A DNA stretch of 64,000 nt from an uncultured Flavobacteriaceae bacterium (GTDB lineage Bacteria; Bacteroidota; Bacteroidia; Flavobacteriales; Flavobacteriaceae), in the NCBI GenBank assembly GCA_905381055.1, contig CAJPUR010000002.1, forward strand, positions 1 through 64,000, written 5' to 3'. Below, in pieces: positions 33,663 to 44,221 of this stretch. Below the pieces are notes generated by a model, which was not told where the DNA came from, ran no database searches, and saw nothing but the letters and a program-made list of their open reading frames with translations. The position numbers were made by a program, and so were the translations under genes. Positions within the stretch are counted from its first letter, which is position 1; each line of letters begins with the position of its first letter.

Positions 33663-34133
33663 ATGAAAAAATCAATTGAAAACATTTACAAAAAAATTTC
33701 ATTGTATTGTTCTTATCAAGAAAGATCTCACAAAGAAGTAATCCTAAAACTTTCTAAAAATAATCTAACTAAAAATGAGACTGATAAAATCATTACGAAA
33801 TTAATTACTGAAAATTTTTTAAATGAAACGCGATATGCTATTGGATATGCAAGGGGTAAATTTAGAATAAAAAAATGGGGTAGAATAAAGATAATAAATA
33901 AACTAAAACAACAAAATATTAGCCCTTGGAATATAAATAAAGCAATTAGTGAGATAGATAGTGACGAATATTCAGAGGCATTTGATTTATTATTCGAAAA
34001 GCTTAATTTAAGATATAAGCATCTAAAAAATAGTTATCGCAAAAAAAAAATATTTTCAGTTTTATATTCAAAAGGATGGGAATATGAATTAATTATAAAC
34101 TCAATAAATAATAAATTTAAAAAGTATAATTAA
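33663..34133 (+). CDS. recX: Regulatory protein RecX
   Basis: This 156-residue helical protein belongs to the RecX family, which binds RecA filaments and limits recombination. Three-helix repeats are visible: YCSYQERSHKEVILKL near residues 15-30, IITKLITENFLNETRYAIGYARGKFRIKKWGRIKI (in pieces) near 41-75, and LKQQNISPWNINKAISEI near 79-96. A C-terminal third repeat ends KYN. The gene is alone on its strand and its last 17 bases overlap the end of the convergent TonB receptor. Confidence 0.83.
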   Translation: MKKSIENIYKKISLYCSYQERSHKEVILKLSKNNLTKNETDKIITKLITENFLNETRYAIGYARGKFRIKKWGRIKIINKLKQQNISPWNINKAISEIDSDEYSEAFDLLFEKLNLRYKHLKNSYRKKKIFSVLYSKGWEYELIINSINNKFKKYN

Positions 34134-35922
34134 CCACTAGATTAAAATTTGATTTAGGCATTGGGACCAAATTAGTTTCATAATATTTTTCATTCAAAAT
34201 ATTATTGGCCAAAATTGAAAATTTCCATTTTGAATTTTCCCATTTAAATCCCAGATCCAAAACACTATAATTTTTATAATTTAGCCTTTCTGATTTTTTA
34301 AAATTTATAGAAGAACTAATTCTTTTACTTAATTTACTTGTAATTAAAAAAACAAAGTTGTTCTTATAAGAATTAATAGAATATTTAGAAAAATTAGAAA
34401 TTGATTTTAAATCACTATCGTCGATAAAAGTATATCCTATATTAAGTTCATGAAATGTTTTAAAAAATTCAAAATTTATTCCAAAATCAAATTCAAATCC
34501 TGTAGTTTCAAGAGCTAAAATATTTCTAGCTTGCCATAAATCTTCCTCGAACTCCTTTACATAGTCTATCAGATTTTTTGAATTTCTTCCAAAAATTGAT
34601 CCATTAAAAGTTAATGAATTTTTGGAATATTTTATACCAAATTCGAAATTAGATGCTGACTCAGCATTTAAATTTTCATTTCCTATAGTCGTAATGTCGG
34701 TATAATATAAATCAGTATATGTTGGAATTCTGTATGTATTAGCAAGATTTAAATAAAATTTAAATGAATTATTCATTTTATAACCGATTTCAATACCAGG
34801 GAAAAATCTATTACCAAAATCTGAATAAAGATTAAAAGAAGATCCTAAAATAATATCCATTCTTGAATCGAATAATAAAAATAAATGCTCAAAAAATAAA
34901 TTACTTACTAACCTCTTGTGATTACCTAAATTATTGCTTACAATATTTGTATTAGTTACGTCAATCCCAAATCCAGTTGTTCCAACCCTTGAAAAATAGC
35001 TGAAATCCATACTTGCTCCAACTTTATTACTAATATGAAGATTTCTATAAACAGAAGGGTTATTTCTAATAAATATATATTCGTCTTGATGTCTTCTCCA
35101 AAATATTTTGGGTTTAAAAACAAAATTATTCTTTACTATTTTTGTTGTAAATGAAACTAGACTTCCTTGAGTCTCTTCATATTGATCTTTTGCTGATGGA
35201 GTTGCATAAAACCCATTTGCCCCAAAATTTCTTTCAGAAAAAAAACCCAAAAATTTTACACTTTTACCTAATATTTTTATGTCTGATTTTAATAAATAAT
35301 TCTTATTTATAAAATCAGTATTATATCTATATCCTTCAGAATCAGCATATGAATAATTGGCTAAAAAATTTTTTGTTACTAATACAGATTTTATCATCCG
35401 TTGACTATATGATCCAGAATTTATCTCTAAAAAAGTTTTTGAATTTGAAATTTCTTTTGTTACTAAATTAATTGCTCCTGTGAATGCATTTTGACCATAT
35501 ATTCTTGATGCAGGACCTTTTATTATTTCAACTCGTTCAATCATTTCAATTGGAAGTAATAAGTTAAGACTATGATGACCGGTTTGGGGGTCATCCAATT
35601 TGATTCCATCAATTAAAATCAAAGTCTGATCAAAAGTTCCTCCTCTTATATAAAGGTCAGCCTGCTGACCATTTATACCCCTTTGACGTATATCAATACC
35701 AGAGATTTGCTTAAGTAATTCAATTATATTTTTAGGATTTCTTTTCTTAATTTCTGATGAAGAAATTATTTGAATACTTCTGGAATTTTCAGAAAAAGGG
35801 ATGTCTATTCTGCCAGTATTTAAAATAATTTCATCTAAATTTTTAACAGCTATTGAATCAATTTGAGATTGAATATTAAAAGAAAAAAATAATATAAATA
35901 TAAATAAACAATTGCTCCTCAT
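34117..35922 (-). CDS. TonB-dependent receptor, BtuB-like
   Basis: This 601-residue outer-membrane receptor has a signal peptide (to SFNIQSQ), then a plug with NIIELLKQISGIDIRQRG near residues 61-78, QADLYIRGGTFDQTLILIDG and IEIIKGPASRIYGQNAFTGAINLVTK-like sequence near 130-155 (read in parts), then a barrel ending in Phe (NLVVNYTF). The compact size resembles vitamin B12 receptors. No cobalamin riboswitch is possible in the 13-base gap to atpC, so expression seems tied to the ATP synthase genes. Substrate is inferred. Confidence 0.78.
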   Translation of the reverse strand: MRSNCLFIFILFFSFNIQSQIDSIAVKNLDEIILNTGRIDIPFSENSRSIQIISSSEIKKRNPKNIIELLKQISGIDIRQRGINGQQADLYIRGGTFDQTLILIDGIKLDDPQTGHHSLNLLLPIEMIERVEIIKGPASRIYGQNAFTGAINLVTKEISNSKTFLEINSGSYSQRMIKSVLVTKNFLANYSYADSEGYRYNTDFINKNYLLKSDIKILGKSVKFLGFFSERNFGANGFYATPSAKDQYEETQGSLVSFTTKIVKNNFVFKPKIFWRRHQDEYIFIRNNPSVYRNLHISNKVGASMDFSYFSRVGTTGFGIDVTNTNIVSNNLGNHKRLVSNLFFEHLFLLFDSRMDIILGSSFNLYSDFGNRFFPGIEIGYKMNNSFKFYLNLANTYRIPTYTDLYYTDITTIGNENLNAESASNFEFGIKYSKNSLTFNGSIFGRNSKNLIDYVKEFEEDLWQARNILALETTGFEFDFGINFEFFKTFHELNIGYTFIDDSDLKSISNFSKYSINSYKNNFVFLITSKLSKRISSSINFKKSERLNYKNYSVLDLGFKWENSKWKFSILANNILNEKYYETNLVPMPKSNFNLVVNYTF

Positions 35923-35935
35923 AAAGAATTCTTAA

Positions 35936-36214
35936 CTAATCTGAGAGAATAATGACTTTATTTTTCTTCATCTCAATTGTACCTGATTTGATATTTAATT
36001 CAATGATATTACTTTCGATCTTTTTAAAGTTATTTCCTAAATCTTTAGATTTATCAAAATTACCCTTTATTGTAACTTTTCCGAATTTTAAAGAAGAAAT
36101 TATAGGAGCATGGTTTTCTAGTATTTGAAAATAACCATTTACTCCAGGCACAGAAATCATTTGAATTTCACCAGAAAAAATGATTTTATCAGGGGATATA
36201 ATTTCTAAAAACAT
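35936..36214 (-). CDS. atpC: ATP synthase F1 epsilon subunit
   Basis: This 92-residue subunit couples the rotating stalk to the catalytic ring. It starts MFLEIISPDKIIFSGEIQMI, with the typical VPGVNGYFQILENHAPI near residues 24-40, and consists only of the N-terminal beta-sandwich; the C-terminal helical hairpin that inhibits hydrolysis in E. coli is absent, as in most Bacteroidota. It follows atpD by 3 bases. The rest of the ATP synthase genes are not in this window. Confidence 0.92.
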   Translation of the reverse strand: MFLEIISPDKIIFSGEIQMISVPGVNGYFQILENHAPIISSLKFGKVTIKGNFDKSKDLGNNFKKIESNIIELNIKSGTIEMKKNKVIILSD

Positions 36215-36217
36215 AAC

Positions 36218-37726
<1,509 letters not shown>

Positions 37727-37756
37727 TTAAAAATGTTAAAAAAAATTTTAATAATT

Positions 37757-37782
37757 CAAATATACTATATCTATCAAAGATA
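37757..37782 (-). promoter_or_regulatory. Tandem -7 elements upstream of atpD
   Basis: On minus, TATATTTG (37764-37757) and TATCTTTG (37782-37775) both match TAnnTTTG exactly, 34 and 52 bases before the atpD ATG. They could be two alternative promoters. No clear -33 element accompanies either. Confidence 0.5.
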
Positions 37783-37849
37783 CTTAGAGTATTTTTAATT
37801 TTTTTTCAAGTTTTTTAAATGGAATAAAGATTAGATTATTTTATATAGT

Positions 37850-38000
37850 AATAGTTATTTATTATAGATAACATAATTATCATAATAATTTATTATATAT
37901 TAACTTTTTATACTTATTAAAGGTTTCTTTATTAATTTATATTTAATATATAATAGTTTTAAATTATTATAAATTTAATTCAATAGTTTTAATCTATTAT
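37850..38000. repeat. Direct repeats in the atpD-ypdA divergent gap
   Basis: Two 19-base copies agree at 17 positions: AATAGTTTTAAATTATTAT (37952-37970) and AATAGTTTTAATCTATTAT (37982-38000). They start exactly 30 bases apart, about three helical turns, and the second abuts the -33 element of the ypdA-like gene. A shorter related copy lies at 37850-37865. The rest of the 37724-38036 gap is AT-rich with no gene. Repeats spaced on one face of the helix suggest activator sites. Confidence 0.5.
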
Positions 38001-38031
38001 TTGATTTAATTAAAAAGAGTTTGTAAATTTG
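38000..38031 (+). promoter_or_regulatory. Promoter of the YpdA-type reductase gene
   Basis: TTTG (38000-38003) and TAAATTTG (38024-38031) match both Bacteroidota elements with a 20-base spacer. The -7 box ends 5 bases before the ATG at 38037, so transcription would begin at or within a base or two of the start codon, giving a leaderless message. Confidence 0.7.
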
Positions 38032-38036
38032 TTTAA

Positions 38037-39014
38037 ATGTATGATCTAATTATTATTGGTGGTGGTCCAATTGGGCTTAACTGTGGAATTGAGGCTGAAA
38101 AAAATAATCTAAAATATTTAATTTTAGAAAAAGGCATGTTAGTTAATTCATTGTTTAATTACCCGCAAAACATGACTTTTTTTTCAACTTCAGATAAACT
38201 AGAAATAGGTAATATTCCATTTATTTCTCAAAATAATAAACCAACTAGGGCTGAAGCTTTAGAATATTATCGAAGAGCAGCAGCATCATGGAATCTAAAT
38301 ATTAACCTATACGAAGAAGTAAAATCAGTAGAAAAAAATGATTCAATATTTGAAATAAATTCAAACAAAAGAAAATATTTAACTAAAAATATAATTTTAG
38401 CAACTGGATTTTACGATTTTCCATATTTATTAAATATTCCTGGGGAAAGATTAAGTAAAGTTACTCATTATTACAAAGAGCCTCACCCATACTACAACAT
38501 GGATATTGCAATAATAGGCTCTGCTAATTCTGCGGTTGATGTTGCACTGGAAACATATAGAAAAGGGGCTAAGAGTGTCAGTCTAATAATAAGAGAAAAT
38601 AAAATTGGCTCCAATGTGAAATATTGGGTCAAACCTGATATCGAAAACAGAATTAAAGATGGCTCCATAATAGCCTATTATAAATCAAATGTTATAGAAA
38701 TTTTTGAGGAATCAATAATAATTAAAACCGGAAATAAAACTTTTTCAATTCCTAATGATTTTGTAATTGCAATGACAGGGTATAAACCAAATTATTCACT
38801 AATAAAAATGCTAGGAATTAAATTAAAAAATGATAAATATAATACTCCTGTTTACGATGAATCAACTATGGAAACAAACAAAAAAAATATTTATATTGCT
38901 GGAGTTGTATGTGGGGGACTAAAAACAAATAAATGGTTTATTGAAAATTCAAGAGTGCATGCAGAAATAATTATCAAAAACTTAAATAAAAAAGTTAAAT
39001 TAGAATCAATTTGA
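38037..39014 (+). CDS. ypdA: YpdA-family flavoprotein (putative bacillithiol disulfide reductase)
   Basis: This 325-residue FAD/NAD(P)H oxidoreductase of the thioredoxin-reductase fold begins right at the FAD site, YDLIIIGGGPIGLNCGIEA. The YpdA pattern NYPQNMTFFSTSDKLEIG near residues 41-58 and the NAD(P) site AIIGSANSAVDVALE near 157-171 are clear, and the active CxxC pair of thioredoxin reductases is missing. YpdA enzymes reduce bacillithiol disulfide; whether this organism makes bacillithiol is unknown. The ATG is fixed by the fold and by the promoter 5 bases upstream. Confidence 0.83.
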   Translation: MYDLIIIGGGPIGLNCGIEAEKNNLKYLILEKGMLVNSLFNYPQNMTFFSTSDKLEIGNIPFISQNNKPTRAEALEYYRRAAASWNLNINLYEEVKSVEKNDSIFEINSNKRKYLTKNIILATGFYDFPYLLNIPGERLSKVTHYYKEPHPYYNMDIAIIGSANSAVDVALETYRKGAKSVSLIIRENKIGSNVKYWVKPDIENRIKDGSIIAYYKSNVIEIFEESIIIKTGNKTFSIPNDFVIAMTGYKPNYSLIKMLGIKLKNDKYNTPVYDESTMETNKKNIYIAGVVCGGLKTNKWFIENSRVHAEIIIKNLNKKVKLESI

Positions 39015-39060
39015 TAAATATCTAATCAAATAATATTTATTAATTTTTAAAATCTAAAAA

Positions 39061-40197
39061 ATGCATGTTTTAATTTCTCCTGACTCATACAAAGAAAACA
39101 TTGATGCAAACGCAGTAGCTTTAGCTATAAATTCTGGAATTAAAACTAGAGCCCCAAAAATAAGCACTAAATTATTACCAATGTCAGACGGCGGAGAAGG
39201 AGCAATAGAATTATTACAATCCCTAGAGCTCGGGACAAAAATTTCTTGCCCTACTTTTGATCCATTAATGAGACCTATACAATCTGAATATTTTTTATTT
39301 AAAGATAAAAAAAAGGCTTGGATTGAATTATCTAAAAGTGCAGGTATAGATTTATTAAAAGAAAAAGATAAAGACCCTAAGAAAACTACTACTTATGGAG
39401 TCGGAGTTATAATTAATCATGCAATTAAAAAAGGGTGCAAAGATATAATACTTGGAGTTGGAGGAAGTGCAACAAATGATGGTGGAACAGGCCTATTATC
39501 TGCTCTTGGATTTAATTTCCTGGATAATAAAAACAACTCTATTCCTTATGGTGGAATGGGATTAAATTCATTATCTAAAATAGATCCAATAAAAAATAAA
39601 AAATTAAAGAATATTTCAATTACTATTGCATGTGATGTTGATAATCCACTTTTAGGGAGCAATGGTTCAGTTGAGGTGTTTTCAGAACAAAAAGGAGCAA
39701 CTAAAAAAGATAAAATTATTTTAGAAAGAGCCTTGAAAAAGTTTTCACTAACTGTAAAAAAATATTTTTATAAAGATATAAGTTCATTAAAAGGAGGTGG
39801 CGCTGCAGGGGGAATTGCTGCAGGAATGTTTGGAATTCTTAATTCTAAAATTGAAAATGGTTTTTCAATTTTATCTAAATTATCAAATCTTGAAAATGAA
39901 ATAAAAAAGGCTGATTTAATAATTACAGGGGAAGGTAAAATTGATGGTCAAACTATTAATGGTAAAGTCCCTTTAGGTATTGCGAAAATTGCAAAAAAAT
40001 ATGACAAGCCTGTCATATGTATCGCTGGAATAATTGAACCACCAATTGAAAATCTTTATAAAAATGGGATATCAGGAATTTTTTCTATTCAACAAGGGCC
40101 AATCTCAAAAAAAAAATCATTTGAATCTTCAGAGCTTTTAATTAAAAACTGTACTGAGAGAATAATTGATTTTTATAAGAATTTATTACAATTATGA
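39061..40197 (+). CDS. Glycerate kinase (type I, GlxK/GarK)
   Basis: This 378-residue kinase phosphorylates D-glycerate, normally to 2-phosphoglycerate, feeding glycolysis. Family marks are ISPDSYKENIDANAVALAI near residues 5-23, KLLPMSDGGEGAIELL near 38-53, GVGGSATNDGGTGLLSALG near 135-153, GGGAAGGIAAGMFG near 247-260 and LIITGEGKIDGQT near 284-296. It begins a compact operon: the next gene overlaps by ATGA, and GntP, a flavin monooxygenase and a Na+ symporter follow. This suggests that the pathway ends in glycerate. Confidence 0.87.
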   Translation: MHVLISPDSYKENIDANAVALAINSGIKTRAPKISTKLLPMSDGGEGAIELLQSLELGTKISCPTFDPLMRPIQSEYFLFKDKKKAWIELSKSAGIDLLKEKDKDPKKTTTYGVGVIINHAIKKGCKDIILGVGGSATNDGGTGLLSALGFNFLDNKNNSIPYGGMGLNSLSKIDPIKNKKLKNISITIACDVDNPLLGSNGSVEVFSEQKGATKKDKIILERALKKFSLTVKKYFYKDISSLKGGGAAGGIAAGMFGILNSKIENGFSILSKLSNLENEIKKADLIITGEGKIDGQTINGKVPLGIAKIAKKYDKPVICIAGIIEPPIENLYKNGISGIFSIQQGPISKKKSFESSELLIKNCTERIIDFYKNLLQL

Positions 40198-41519
40198 TTT
40201 TATCTCTATTTATATTAGTGATATGTATAATTTGGATAATTGTTGGATCTACTTATTTAAAAATTCATCCCTTTTTAGTTTTACTTTCAGCAAGTATTTT
40301 CCTTGCATTTGGTATTGGAATACCAAGTGAAGAAATTGGAAAACTAATTGGAAGAGGATTTGGAAGAACATTTGAAAGCATTGGTTTATTGATAATTTAT
40401 GGGACTATTATAGGTGTTATTCTTGAAAAATCAAATGCCACAAAATCAATTGCAAATAAAATCATTAAATCTGTTTCCAATTTACCTATCCCCTTTGTAG
40501 TAAGTTTTATTGGTTATATTGTATCAATTCCTGTTTTTTGTGATTCTGCATTTGTTATTTTAAACTCATTGAATAAGTCTCTATCTGAAAAAACTAAAAC
40601 TCCTTTGGTTTCACTAACAGTGGCTCTTTCTACTGGATTATATGCTCCACATGTACTTATACCCCCAACACCTGGGCCCCTAGCTGCAGCTGCTAATCTT
40701 GAATTAAAAAATATTTTTCTACTAATTTTAATTGGTGGAATTGTATCTTTTTTATTGATTATTATTGGTGCAATTTATGCTAATTTTTTATCTAAAAGTA
40801 AAAATACAAATAACTTAAATCATCAAGAATTCAAAAATGAACTTGACATTGATATCGATTTACCCAGTTTTAAATTATCAATTGCCCCTATTGTTATACC
40901 TATAGTCTTAATGGGTATTGGAACCATTTTTAGTTCTTATATTGAATATGCTTTAATTGACTTCATAACTCAACCTTCAATTGCACTAATGATTGGTATG
41001 ATATTTTCTTTTTTTTTATTAAAAAATAAAAACTTTAAAAAACTAGATGAATTTATAAAACAGGGTATTGTTAATGCTGCTCCAATCTTAATATTAACTG
41101 GAATGGGTGGAACACTTGGAATTATAATCCAACAGCTTCCGATTGATTCTTATTTAGAAAAAATATCAATTAATCCACAATTTGGCATAATACTTCCATT
41201 TTTAATTGCTGCTGCACTTAAAACTACTCAAGGGTCATCAACAGTTGCAATAATTACCACATCTTCTATTTTTTTTCCTTTATTACCAATAATTGGTATG
41301 GATAATGAACTGGGTAAGGTCTGGGTTATAGTTTCTTTAGGTGTTGGTTCAATGACTGTATCACATGCAAATGACTCTTATTTTTGGATTGTTTCTCAAA
41401 TGGGAGGATTAGATATTAAAACTGCATACAAGACACACACTTTTGCTACATTTATTCAAGGAATATCTGGATTAATAATTATACTTTTAATGTATAATTT
41501 TTGGAAAATTATATTTTAG
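40194..41519 (+). CDS. GntP family permease (gluconate/organic acid:H+ symporter)
   Basis: This 441-residue inner-membrane transporter of the GntP family has about twelve helices. Conserved features are IGRGFGRTFESIGLLIIYGT near residues 52-71, SIPVFCDSAFVILNSL near 111-126, the loop APHVLIPPTPGPLAAA near 148-163 and KTTQGSSTVAIITT near 342-355. Family substrates are gluconate and related hydroxy acids, and some members carry D-glycerate or 2-keto-3-deoxygluconate. Overlap with the glycerate kinase start-stop (ATGA) makes glycerate a good candidate. Confidence 0.87.
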   Translation: MILSLFILVICIIWIIVGSTYLKIHPFLVLLSASIFLAFGIGIPSEEIGKLIGRGFGRTFESIGLLIIYGTIIGVILEKSNATKSIANKIIKSVSNLPIPFVVSFIGYIVSIPVFCDSAFVILNSLNKSLSEKTKTPLVSLTVALSTGLYAPHVLIPPTPGPLAAAANLELKNIFLLILIGGIVSFLLIIIGAIYANFLSKSKNTNNLNHQEFKNELDIDIDLPSFKLSIAPIVIPIVLMGIGTIFSSYIEYALIDFITQPSIALMIGMIFSFFLLKNKNFKKLDEFIKQGIVNAAPILILTGMGGTLGIIIQQLPIDSYLEKISINPQFGIILPFLIAAALKTTQGSSTVAIITTSSIFFPLLPIIGMDNELGKVWVIVSLGVGSMTVSHANDSYFWIVSQMGGLDIKTAYKTHTFATFIQGISGLIIILLMYNFWKIIF

Positions 41520-41534
41520 TAACCATTAAAAAAC

Positions 41535-42671
41535 ATGAATATGTTAAAGAATGAAGGAGTTGAAGTTTCATGGTTTGCGCCTTTATGTAACGGTGATGAT
41601 GAATTCTTAGGTGAACATAACCCAAAATATAAAAGTAATTGGGTTAATACCATGAAAATTGTTAAGACTGCAGATAAATTAGGATATAAGAACATCCTAC
41701 TCCCATCTTCATATCAAGTTGGACAAGATACTCTTACATTTGCATCAGCGATAGCACCAATGGTTAAAAATATAAATTTACTGATAGCTATTCGTTGTGG
41801 AGAAATTCATCCTCCAATGCTTGCAAAAGCAATTGCAACTTTAGATCATATATTAGAAGGAAAACTTACTATAAATATTATTTCATCAGACCTTCCAGGC
41901 ACTAAATTAAGTTCAAAAGAAAGATATTTAAAATCTAAGGAAGTTATTGAAATTTTAAATCAAAGCTGGACAAAAAATAAAATTGATTTTAAAGGGGATT
42001 TTTATAATCTTCAAATCCCCTCTGATCCTGTAAAACCTTATCAAAAAGGTGGTCCCTTACTTTATTTTGGAGGCTATTCACCAAAAGGAATTGACTTATG
42101 TGCAAGATATTGTAATGTATATTTAATGTGGCCTGAAACAGAAACTAGGCTAAAAAAAATGATTTATAAAATGAAAAAAAAAGCTGCTGGTTATAATCGT
42201 CAAATAGCTTTTGGTTTAAGAATACACGTAATAGTTCGAAAAACTGAGCTGGAAGCAAAAAAATATGCTAAAAAATTAATTTCCAAGCTTGATATTGCTA
42301 AAGGAGAAGAAATAAGAAACCGCTCACAGGATTCAAAATCTATTGGTGTCTCAAGGCAAAAAGAAATGAGACTACTCTCGGATGAAAACTATTATTTGGA
42401 AGATAATATATGGACTGGAATCGGTCTAGCTAGATCTGGATGTGGAGCAGCAATTGTTGGTAATCCTGAACAAGTTTTAAATAAAATTAATCGATACATT
42501 GATATGGGAATTAAATCATTCATTTTATCTGGTTATCCTCATAAAAAGGAAGCCGAATTATTTGCTAAATTTGTTCTCCCTAAAATAAAAAATATATCTC
42601 TCCCTGTGGTTTTTAATCGAATCCCTAAAAAAACTCCAAATACTCCCTTAGCTAATGGTAAAAGAAACTAA
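41535..42671 (+). CDS. LLM class FMNH2-dependent monooxygenase, SsuD-like
   Basis: This 378-residue protein has the bacterial luciferase/SsuD TIM-barrel fold. SsuD-type features are VSWFAPLCNGD at the start, ILLPSSYQVGQDTLTFASAIAP (read in parts) near residues 55-75, LEGKLTINIISSD near 107-119, the YFGGYSPKGIDLCARYCNVYLMW region near 176-198 and CGAAIVGNPEQVL near 307-319. SsuD relatives cleave the C-S bond of alkanesulfonates, giving an aldehyde and sulfite. No flavin reductase is encoded in the window. It lies between GntP and an SSS symporter. Substrate unknown. Confidence 0.78.
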   Translation: MNMLKNEGVEVSWFAPLCNGDDEFLGEHNPKYKSNWVNTMKIVKTADKLGYKNILLPSSYQVGQDTLTFASAIAPMVKNINLLIAIRCGEIHPPMLAKAIATLDHILEGKLTINIISSDLPGTKLSSKERYLKSKEVIEILNQSWTKNKIDFKGDFYNLQIPSDPVKPYQKGGPLLYFGGYSPKGIDLCARYCNVYLMWPETETRLKKMIYKMKKKAAGYNRQIAFGLRIHVIVRKTELEAKKYAKKLISKLDIAKGEEIRNRSQDSKSIGVSRQKEMRLLSDENYYLEDNIWTGIGLARSGCGAAIVGNPEQVLNKINRYIDMGIKSFILSGYPHKKEAELFAKFVLPKIKNISLPVVFNRIPKKTPNTPLANGKRN

Positions 42672-42682
42672 TTCTCAATGAG

Positions 42683-44221
42683 ATGATAGACATATTTATT
42701 GTATTAATATATTTCCTAGTTGTTTTTCTTTCAGCTTTTTCATTCAAATCTAAAAATATGACTAGTGAAGAATATTTCCTTAGTTCTAGAAATTTAAAAT
42801 GGCCCTCCATTGCTATTTCAACTATAGCAACAAATATTCAAGGATATCAATTCCTTGGAATGATGGGATCAGCATATTTATTTGGAATAGCTCAGGCAAG
42901 TCTTGAAATTAATGCAATCCAAGGATTATTTATTGCTGCTTTTATTTTTGTGCCATTTTTTTTGAAAGAAAAAATTTTTACTATATCCCAATTTATTAAA
43001 ATTAAACTTGGAAAAAGTCTATCATACACCTACTCATTAACTTACTTATTATTTTATTCTACAATTACAATAGGTGCAGCTCTATTTTGGGGAGCTTATG
43101 CTGCTGATGCAGTTTTTAATGAGGAATTAAGTTTTATTAGCGAAAGTAGAATTATAAGGATAGGCATATTAATAATCTTTCTTGGATTTTTTTCTGCTAT
43201 ATACACATATTTTGGGGGCCTTTCGGCAGTTGTAAAAACTGATATAATTCAATTTACAATTTTAACACTAGGAGGATTACTCATTTTAGGGGTAACTTTG
43301 TATCATCTTGGAGGATGGAATAAGTTATATGAATTATCTCCTGAGAAAATGCATTTATTTCTTCCCTCTGATCATGAATTCTTACCATGGACTCACATTC
43401 TTGGATTATTTTTTTTAAATATAAATTACTGGTGTGGTAATCAAATTGTAATGCAAAGATCTATTGCTGCAAAAACTTTAGGTCACGCACAAACAGGCCT
43501 TATGGTCGGGGGACTTCTTAAATACTTAATGGCACTTATAATAATAATACCTGGAGTTGCTCTTTACAATCTTAATCCTGAATTATTTTCTGAACCAGAT
43601 ATTGCTTATCCATATATAATTAAAAATTATATCCCAGTAGGACTAAAAGGAATTATTTTATGTGGATTGTTCGCTTCGCTTATGAGTACAGTTGATTCTA
43701 CATTTAATTCAATTGCTACGCTTTGGTCAATTGATATATATAGCCAGTTTATTAATAAAAGAGCTACTTCTTTAGAACAGATTAATGCAGGGAAAAAATC
43801 TATAATAGTTAGTCTTTTCTCCGGTTTAACTATGAGTTTTATTTTTTTAAATATAAAATTCAATAGTCCTGAAATTGCATTTACCCATACTCTTAATGAG
43901 TTAAGGTATGTAATTTTTAGTGGACTAATATTATTAATTTGTTTGACAATTCTTTTAATTAAACCAAAAAGTAAAACAATTTTAATTTGTTTTGTATCAA
44001 CCATGCTTACATATATTTTTATAAAAGTATTATTCCCGGAAATTAATTATTTTTTAAGAACTTTTATATCGGTTTCAGTTTGGCTATTGATTTCAATTTT
44101 AATTAATATAAATAGCCTAAATTCATTTAAAAATATTTTTGTTTATCATTCAATAAAGCATAGGAATTTTGGTTTAGCGGTTGTAATTAGTTTAATTATA
44201 GTTAATATAATTTTTAGATGA
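42683..44221 (+). CDS. Sodium:solute symporter (SSS family)
   Basis: This 512-residue inner-membrane carrier has about thirteen helices and the SSS pattern: MTSEEYFLSSRNLKWPSIAIS near residues 26-46 (one residue short of two motifs), TNIQGYQFLGMMGSAY, TYFGGLSAVVKTDIIQF near 172-188 and GLFASLMSTVDSTFNSIATLW (in pieces) near 326-345. Lying 11 bases after the monooxygenase gene and overlapping the next glycosyltransferase gene, it probably imports the monooxygenase substrate or an allied sugar. It is more divergent from SGLT than the carrier at 4191-5876. Confidence 0.82.
   Translation: MIDIFIVLIYFLVVFLSAFSFKSKNMTSEEYFLSSRNLKWPSIAISTIATNIQGYQFLGMMGSAYLFGIAQASLEINAIQGLFIAAFIFVPFFLKEKIFTISQFIKIKLGKSLSYTYSLTYLLFYSTITIGAALFWGAYAADAVFNEELSFISESRIIRIGILIIFLGFFSAIYTYFGGLSAVVKTDIIQFTILTLGGLLILGVTLYHLGGWNKLYELSPEKMHLFLPSDHEFLPWTHILGLFFLNINYWCGNQIVMQRSIAAKTLGHAQTGLMVGGLLKYLMALIIIIPGVALYNLNPELFSEPDIAYPYIIKNYIPVGLKGIILCGLFASLMSTVDSTFNSIATLWSIDIYSQFINKRATSLEQINAGKKSIIVSLFSGLTMSFIFLNIKFNSPEIAFTHTLNELRYVIFSGLILLICLTILLIKPKSKTILICFVSTMLTYIFIKVLFPEINYFLRTFISVSVWLLISILININSLNSFKNIFVYHSIKHRNFGLAVVISLIIVNIIFR

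Noticed and set aside
39015-39060. Terminator between the YpdA-type and glycerate kinase genes
   Set aside because: TAAATAT and ATATTTA can pair around a long loop but the stem is only A-T and would be unstable.
43627-44004. Minus-strand 125-codon frame opposite the symporter
   Set aside because: It lies wholly within a well-supported membrane-protein gene and shows no recognisable domain.
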